Shown: positions 59,204 to 64,000 of the stretch, one piece after another | Layout of the letters: the number at the start of each line of letters is the position of its first letter | How positions within the stretch are numbered: the first letter of the stretch is position 1 | Translations under genes and position numbers: made by a program | Origin: Aestuariimicrobium soli | Lineage (GTDB): Bacteria > Actinomycetota > Actinomycetes > Propionibacteriales > Propionibacteriaceae | Direction: 5' to 3' | NCBI RefSeq assembly: GCF_051192575.1 | Contig: NZ_JBPJSQ010000003.1 | Span: forward strand, 372,001-436,000 | DNA: 64,000 nt | Notes under the pieces: model-generated | The model's database searches: none | What the model saw: only the letters and a program-made list of their open reading frames with translations | Told to the model about the DNA's origin: nothing

Positions 59204-59604
59204 CAGTCATCCCCTCCTGGGGCGAGGAACGTCGGCGGCAGGGACTGCCACGGTGCGGGGTCGATGAGGTCGTGCAGGTCGGGCGAGGGCATCGGGGTCG
59301 GACCGCGCATGCCGCCGGCGAGCCACCAGCCGAGGCGGTTGACGAGCGCCGCGAGCGACCCCGACTGGCGACGCTGCAGGGCGACGTCACGCTCCAGCGT
59401 CTCGATGCGCGTCTGGTCGGTGCGGCGTCCCGTCTGCAGCGCCTCGATCTGCTCGGCCATCAGCCGCACCCATTCGAGCTGCGTGCTGTCGCGCTGGGCG
59501 TCGCGGTTGGAGCGGGCCGCCATCCGCTGCGTGAGGTAGGCGAAGCCGCCGGTGATCGCGCCGCCGATGACGATGCCGAGGAATCCGAGCAGTGCGGGGC
59601 TCAC
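59203..59604 (-). CDS. Phage membrane protein with coiled coil
   Basis: The 133-residue protein has one N-terminal membrane segment (about 3-24, glycine-rich) followed by a long helix predicted as coiled coil (residues about 30-85, LMAEQIEALQTGRRTDQTRIETLERDVA in pattern). It could be a second holin-like or spanin-like protein. GTG 59604 overlaps the previous stop by four bases. The function is not certain. Confidence 0.55.
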   Translation of the reverse strand: MSPALLGFLGIVIGGAITGGFAYLTQRMAARSNRDAQRDSTQLEWVRLMAEQIEALQTGRRTDQTRIETLERDVALQRRQSGSLAALVNRLGWWLAGGMRGPTPMPSPDLHDLIDPAPWQSLPPTFLAPGGDD

Positions 59605-60080
59605 CGGCCTGCCCCCTTGTCGTCGGACTGTCTCGCCGCCCACGACTCCAGCCACGCCAGAGCCTCCCTGTTGCGGGGCTCGTCGGCGGGATGCTGGGCG
59701 ACGTACAGCACCAGCGCCAGCACGGCCACGAAATACAGGCTGGACAGCCAGCCGGTGGGGTTGCCGGGGGGCGGGCCGGGGATCAGCGCCACGATCCACG
59801 CCCCGATGTAGCTGGTGAGCCGGATCATCGGCATCACCGTCGCCAGCGCCAGCGCCAGATTGGACAGGCGATGCCAGCGGGAGGAGGCGAGGGCGAGGGC
59901 GCCGGTGGCGACCCATCCGGCGGCGCGGAGGCGGTAGTCGATGACCAGGTGCCACAGGCTGTCCGAGCGCGGCGACGACGCACCCACCGCCACCGACAGC
60001 CCGAACAACAGCCACAGGATGCCGATGAGGATCAGCCCTTTGGAGCGCAGTCCGACGCGGGCGAGGATACGGTGAGGCAT
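59601..60080 (-). CDS. Phage membrane protein, 159 aa
   Basis: Three to four hydrophobic segments (about 13-33, 47-66, 75-97, 108-126) make this an integral membrane protein, with a polar C-terminus (ADEPRNREALAWLESW). Such proteins are common near the lysis genes of actinophages, but no role is established. The start overlaps the previous stop by one base. Confidence 0.55.
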   Translation of the reverse strand: MPHRILARVGLRSKGLILIGILWLLFGLSVAVGASSPRSDSLWHLVIDYRLRAAGWVATGALALASSRWHRLSNLALALATVMPMIRLTSYIGAWIVALIPGPPPGNPTGWLSSLYFVAVLALVLYVAQHPADEPRNREALAWLESWAARQSDDKGAGR

Positions 60081-60571
60081 CACTGCACCTCCCACAGGGC
60101 GGGGACGGAGGCGGGCGTCCATCCGGGCTGCGACGTGTGCGCCTGCCTGCATCGGTAGGTGCGGCCCTCGTAGGTCACGAGGTAGTCGACGGTGTAGGCG
60201 TGGCCGTTGCCGTCCCAGGCGGGCGCCTCCCCTGGCTCAGGGTCGGGCGGTGGGGTGAGGTCGCGCCACCACCGGTACGACTGCGGGTCGTCGGGGTCGC
60301 CGGGCATGGTCGCGTTGTTGTCGATCAGCGACTCCCACTCCTTGCCGTCGCGGGTGACGATCGCGCCGACGGGGTACACGTCCACGGCGCCCACGGGCTT
60401 CACCCACGGGTCGCCGTCGGTTCGCCCCGCTGCTGCCGCCCACGCCTTCTGCTGCTCGCGGATCACCTGTGCGGCGGTGGCGAGGACTTGGCGGCGCTGC
60501 CACTCGGCGGCGGAGTCGCGGGCCAGCTCCCACACCTCGCTGTCGGTCAGGGTCGTGTAGTCGATCGTCAT
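60080..60571 (-). CDS. Phage protein with CBM5/12-like chitin-binding repeats
   Basis: The 163-residue protein has a helical N-terminus (DSEVWELARDSAAEWQRRQVL) and two carbohydrate-binding CBM5/12-like units: VYPVGAIVTRDGKEWESLID with YRWWRD, and YTVDYLVTYEGRTYRCRQAH with PALWEV. The aromatic-rich strands are typical of chitin-binding type 3 modules. It may help the virion bind wall sugars. The stop codon of the tail gene lies 4 nt upstream. Confidence 0.72.
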   Translation of the reverse strand: MTIDYTTLTDSEVWELARDSAAEWQRRQVLATAAQVIREQQKAWAAAAGRTDGDPWVKPVGAVDVYPVGAIVTRDGKEWESLIDNNATMPGDPDDPQSYRWWRDLTPPPDPEPGEAPAWDGNGHAYTVDYLVTYEGRTYRCRQAHTSQPGWTPASVPALWEVQ

Positions 60572-60575
60572 GGGA

Positions 60576-62576
60576 TCACCTCGTGGCCTTGATGGAGAAC
60601 GTGGCGGAGCGCACCGACTTGCCGTAGTAGGCGAGGGTGGCGCCTGCGCCCTCTCCGAGGGTGATGCCGGTTACCGTCCCCGCCGCGATGCCCGCGTACA
60701 TGCCCGAGTTGAGCGTGAACGTGTGCTGCCCGGTGCCGACGGTGCCGGTGTCCACGGGGGTGCCGCCGGACGTTTGCAGGGTCGGGGTGTAGGCGGTTCC
60801 CAGGAATCGGCCGATGCGGTACTTGCCGCCCGCCCCGTACCACCACGAGGCAGAGTTGAGGGTGACGGTGATCGACTGGATCGTGGCACCGCTGAGCTGG
60901 TTGCGCATGGCCGAGGGGAAGCAGATGGTCGAGTACCGCTGAGCCCCGCCGTAGTTGCCCTGCTGCAGGTAGTCAGTGACTTCCGTCCCCGCCCGCCACG
61001 ACTTCATGTGACTCGACGGGACAGCGAAGCTTCCGGTGATCTGCTGTGGGGTCGCCGTGTTCGACTCGGGCGTGGTGCCCGTCGAGCCCGAGTACGGGGT
61101 GCCGCCGCCGAGGCTGGCGCGTCCGTCGCCCTGCCGGTTGTAGAGGCCCAAGTCCTCGATGTAGAACTCGCTGCGCCATGTGTCGCCCGCGCTCACCAGC
61201 GCATAGTTGGAGCCGGTGCAGCGCAGCGTCCACAGGAAGCGGTAGTTGTTGCTGTCAGGGGCCGTCCACAGGAATGACCAGTCGGTGCCGTTGTTGCCCA
61301 CCGGCTGGTTCTGGAAGTTGCGTTGGCCGTACTGCGTGGACGACACCAGTGGTGCGGTCGGGGTTGCCCCGTCTGCGGCGGTGGTGGCCCGGACGCGCCA
61401 CTCCAAGCTCGCGGCGGTCGTGACCACGTTGACGTGCCCGGCGTAGCCGATGCGGTACACGTGGCCCTGTTGCGCCACCAGCGGCATCTCGACGGTGCCG
61501 CACTCCGACGAGCCGATGCGGACGTTGTTGAGCGCCGACGTGGAGCCCAACGACTGTCGCGCCCCATCGACCAGATTGCGGGGAATCTCGGCCAGCTCGG
61601 CACCCACGTCGTAGCCGCCGATGGTGGCGGCGTCGGCGTTGACGATGGCACCAGTGATGCTGCCGTCGGAGTTGAGCGCTGCCAGTGAGTTGCCGAGGTT
61701 GTCGCGGATGCTGATCTGGTCGGGGTCCGGACCGCCGAACGCGAGCGCCCGATACGGTGCGCCCTGATCGTCGAGGCGCACCACTTCCATCAGCCCTCCG
61801 CCCATGTGGGTTTTCGGGTAGTCGCCGGGCGCCGTGCCGTTGTTGGGGCTGTAGATGTCGATGCCCTGCATGACTCCGGTGGTGATCGATCCAGCGTCCA
61901 CGTCGGTGAGGACAGTGCCGCCGATCGCCGACACCACCCATGCCCCCGACTGCCACTGATACATGTGCACCGTCGCCGAAGTCACCGGATCATGCTCAAA
62001 CCACAGATCACCCTCGGCTACGCCATCGACATCCGGCGCATGGTCGCGATGCCAGATGTGACTACCCGACGCCGAGACCTGATCCCACACGTCCGACGAC
62101 AACGCCACGGCACCGATGCGAGCCTCACGTCCCACCACATCAGCGACCTGCCACGACGCGCCCACCGGGATCAGCTCGACGGCCTCACAGTCGGCGAGAT
62201 CGCGCACACCGTCGGCGAGCAGCGGGCGCAGCGCGTGAGGCACCACGGCGGGGATCGCGTCGGCAGTCTGCGGCAACTCGACCTGGGCCACCACATCGAC
62301 CGCAGCCGGGTAGATCGACACGGGGAACTCGCCGGCGAAACCGCCCGGGCTCGACTGGACGGTGGTCACCACATCGGGGTCGTCGTCGGACTCGCCCTCG
62401 GTCACCGACACGTAGTCGTAGACCGTCGCCGACCCGTCGACGGTGAACTGGCCGCCCTCGCGCACAAAGTCGGAGGCGTCCCACACCAGCAGCGACGTGG
62501 CCGTCCACGAGACAGCCACCGCACCCTGCGGCGCCGACTCCACCGACAGCACCCGACCCGACAGGCGATCACTCAT
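60576..62576 (-). CDS. Phage minor tail/fibre protein
   Basis: The 666-residue protein starts MSDRLSGRVLSVESAPQGA and has a middle part with IRDNLGNSLAALNSDGSITG and VNADAATIGGYDV, typical of actinophage tail-associated baseplate proteins, followed by beta-rich C-terminal domains. No enzymatic motif is evident. Its ATG overlaps the preceding stop by four bases (ATGA). Confidence 0.7.
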   Translation of the reverse strand: MSDRLSGRVLSVESAPQGAVAVSWTATSLLVWDASDFVREGGQFTVDGSATVYDYVSVTEGESDDDPDVVTTVQSSPGGFAGEFPVSIYPAAVDVVAQVELPQTADAIPAVVPHALRPLLADGVRDLADCEAVELIPVGASWQVADVVGREARIGAVALSSDVWDQVSASGSHIWHRDHAPDVDGVAEGDLWFEHDPVTSATVHMYQWQSGAWVVSAIGGTVLTDVDAGSITTGVMQGIDIYSPNNGTAPGDYPKTHMGGGLMEVVRLDDQGAPYRALAFGGPDPDQISIRDNLGNSLAALNSDGSITGAIVNADAATIGGYDVGAELAEIPRNLVDGARQSLGSTSALNNVRIGSSECGTVEMPLVAQQGHVYRIGYAGHVNVVTTAASLEWRVRATTAADGATPTAPLVSSTQYGQRNFQNQPVGNNGTDWSFLWTAPDSNNYRFLWTLRCTGSNYALVSAGDTWRSEFYIEDLGLYNRQGDGRASLGGGTPYSGSTGTTPESNTATPQQITGSFAVPSSHMKSWRAGTEVTDYLQQGNYGGAQRYSTICFPSAMRNQLSGATIQSITVTLNSASWWYGAGGKYRIGRFLGTAYTPTLQTSGGTPVDTGTVGTGQHTFTLNSGMYAGIAAGTVTGITLGEGAGATLAYYGKSVRSATFSIKATR

Positions 62577-63721
62577 CTGGCCGCCCTCCTCGTCACTCGC
62601 CGCGACACCCCGTGCCGCCCCACCGTCATCCGCCCATCGGCAGTGAGGGGGATCGAAAACTTCTGCAGGCTCATCGGCGACGACTGCTGGCCGTCGCGGA
62701 CGCGCACCACATCCCACGGCTCCAGGTGCGGAATCGGCAGGGCGGCGAACTCCACATCCATGCCCGAGCTCAGGAACTCCGAGAGCTTGGCCTTCGCGAG
62801 CGCGTTCGCGGCGGCGACCGTCGTCACCGAGTCGTCCTCGATGTACTCAGGCACCCACCGGTCCTGCCCGCCGCGCGCCAGCGACGCCGCCGAAAACGGG
62901 TGGTTGACCTGCTGCATCGCCTTGCCCACGACGGGGGTTTTCGCGCCCTTCGGGGTCGCCCCGGTGACGATGACCATGTTCCGCATCTGCGACATGTCGG
63001 CCGCGTACTGGGGGCGCTCCAGCAGCCCACCCGACACTGGCGCGAACTCCCACACGGGGTTGCCGCCGATGGGTCTCAGTACTGCGTAGCCGCGGCCGTC
63101 GTACCAGATCCGCTGATCGCCGAAGCTGCGCGCCCACATCGTCACCCGATCCCAAATCACATCGACGGGGGTGATCACGCTGTCCCGGGTCGTCTTGTCG
63201 AGGCGGCGCGGAATCTCGCGGAAACCCTCGCCGGACTGGCGCAGCAGGTCGTCGATCACCGTCGTTTTGCGGCTGCCCTTGCGATGGATGATGTTGCGGG
63301 CCGACGGGCCCAACGACAGCGACTCCTTGCCGTGCGCGGTGAGATTGGTGGTTACCCCCGAGCGCTGGCCCGAGGTGAGTGGGCCGGTGAAGATCGGCAC
63401 CCACACCCACCGGGGCAGCAGCGCCGACCACACGCCGTACTCGATCCGCAGCATGCGGTTGAGCGTCAGCCCAGCCGAGTAGGCGTCGGTCGAGGCCAAT
63501 CCGAGGTCGTTGGCGGGGTCGACGATCTCCACTTGCGCCGACCGGTCGACCGGCTGCGTGGTGTCCACATCGACCTGACCGGACAGCACCCCGCCGCGCA
63601 CCTGCCCGACGAGATTGTGGTCGAGGTCGAGCAGCGACACCCGCACGTCGATCGCATGATCCCGCAGTAGGGAGGCGTGAAACAGGCGCTGATCCGCCGC
63701 GGAGAGGCCCGTCTTGATCAC
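62573..63721 (-). CDS. Phage minor tail protein
   Basis: The 382-residue protein starts at GTG 63721, three bases from the previous stop. Its N-terminal half (HAIDVRVSLLDLDHNLVGQV, DTTQPVDRSAQVEIVDP) matches the DUF5047-like minor tail proteins of actinophages, and the C-terminal half has the tail-associated AANALAKAKLSEFLSSG and LEPWDVVRVRDG patterns seen in baseplate-hub-type proteins. The hub role is inferred. Confidence 0.68.
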   Translation of the reverse strand: MIKTGLSAADQRLFHASLLRDHAIDVRVSLLDLDHNLVGQVRGGVLSGQVDVDTTQPVDRSAQVEIVDPANDLGLASTDAYSAGLTLNRMLRIEYGVWSALLPRWVWVPIFTGPLTSGQRSGVTTNLTAHGKESLSLGPSARNIIHRKGSRKTTVIDDLLRQSGEGFREIPRRLDKTTRDSVITPVDVIWDRVTMWARSFGDQRIWYDGRGYAVLRPIGGNPVWEFAPVSGGLLERPQYAADMSQMRNMVIVTGATPKGAKTPVVGKAMQQVNHPFSAASLARGGQDRWVPEYIEDDSVTTVAAANALAKAKLSEFLSSGMDVEFAALPIPHLEPWDVVRVRDGQQSSPMSLQKFSIPLTADGRMTVGRHGVSRRVTRRAAR

Positions 63722-63722
63722 G

Positions 63723-64000
63723 TCAGCCGTCCATCGGGTCGAAGGCGAAATCATCGACCTGGCGGTAGGAGAACCGGACATCCCAGATGTCCTCACCGCC
63801 GCGCAGCTCGTTGCCGCCGACGTACACCTCGCTGATGACGACACGGAACGCCTGATCCCAGGCGAGCATCCACAGCGTCTTGCCGACCTGCGGCTTCCAC
63901 TCCAGCAGTCGATCCCGCCACGTCGAGGCCGTGGTGCCGTTGTCGAGGTTCATGAGCCGCCCCGACATGGAGCCCTCCCATCCGCGCTGGGCCGACACGA
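63723..64000 (-). CDS. Phage tail protein, C-terminal part (partial)
   Basis: The frame is open to the right edge, so only the C-terminal 92 residues or so are seen. It carries WKPQVGKTLWMLAWDQAFRV and ends in DDFAFDPMDG. By position, just upstream of the minor tail gene, it is likely a distal tail or similar tail protein. Confidence 0.5.
   Translation of the reverse strand, partial: VSAQRGWEGSMSGRLMNLDNGTTASTWRDRLLEWKPQVGKTLWMLAWDQAFRVVISEVYVGGNELRGGEDIWDVRFSYRQVDDFAFDPMDG

Larger units (their letters stand above)
55379..64000. mobile_element. Prophage, one end with tail and lysis genes (continues past the window)
   Basis: From the tRNA-Lys half onward all called genes are phage-like and on the minus strand, overlapping by 1-4 bases or nearly so: tail, minor tail/fibre, carbohydrate-binding, membrane, endolysin, holin, fibre, spike and a 37-residue gene. 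The layout is of a siphovirus late operon. No integrase, repressor, head or terminase gene is within the window, so most of the element is outside it. Confidence 0.88.

Noticed and set aside
1..64000. CRISPR array, rRNA operon or secondary-metabolite cluster
   Set aside because: No regularly spaced repeats, no rRNA sequence and no NRPS, PKS or RiPP genes were found.

Overview
The window is high-GC chromosomal DNA of an actinobacterium, most likely of the Propionibacteriales/Propionibacteriaceae type. This is inferred from the high GC content, GTG/ATG starts, a DUF3073 gene beside purM, an actinobacterial PurF with a propeptide, DinB and NYN/LOTUS proteins, and at least 17 genes whose start codon lies only 6-7 nt after a TANNNT -10 box (leaderless transcription). 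No database search was possible; all functions are read from motifs.

Region by region. 1-7000: the end of a GH42 beta-galactosidase, VanW-domain protein, aldo/keto reductase, GH95 alpha-L-fucosidase, a small helical protein, a LysE exporter and an alpha/beta hydrolase. 7000-10000: a polar amino acid ABC transporter (binding protein, permease, ATPase). 10000-12300: purine genes purC-purS (one continuous frame), purQ, and a YnfA membrane protein. 12300-22700: a glycan-use region with a secreted GH49 dextranase-like enzyme, ROK regulator, GH2 beta-mannosidase, BadF/GlcNAc-kinase-like ATPase and D-aminoacylase-like amidohydrolase. 22700-36200: aminopeptidase N, an ArsR/SRPBCC pair with a clear operator, purL, a secreted GH13 amylase, a PhyH dioxygenase, a subtilase, an M20 dipeptidase, DUF1992 and an aminoglycoside-phosphotransferase-like kinase. 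36200-41500: purF-purM, DUF3073, a hydrolase and NDH-2. 41500-43200: tRNA-Phe, tRNA-Asp, DinB, a GyrI-like protein and tRNA-Glu. 43200-48700: a secreted SH3b/peptidase protein behind a candidate c-di-AMP riboswitch, a membrane-anchored protein resembling the GroEL apical domain, a P-loop kinase, a carboxymuconolactone-decarboxylase-like protein and a NYN-LOTUS protein. 48700-55350: a full GH42 beta-galactosidase, MFS transporter with GntR regulator, and a persulfide-type module (CoA-disulfide reductase-rhodanese, CsoR/CstR-like regulator, 53-residue zinc-ribbon protein).

From 55379 to the right edge there is a prophage inserted at the 3' half of a tRNA-Lys. It shows a minus-strand, tightly overlapping operon of tail, fibre, endolysin, holin and spike genes. 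The rest of the phage lies beyond the window.

Structures not explained by ordinary genes: long intergenic near-palindromes with 17-30 nt arms (two of one sequence family, the rest unrelated), a mirrored pair of gene starts at 22691-22840, divergent leaderless promoters packed 9-16 bp apart, and a leaderless promoter nested inside the purC-purS reading frame.
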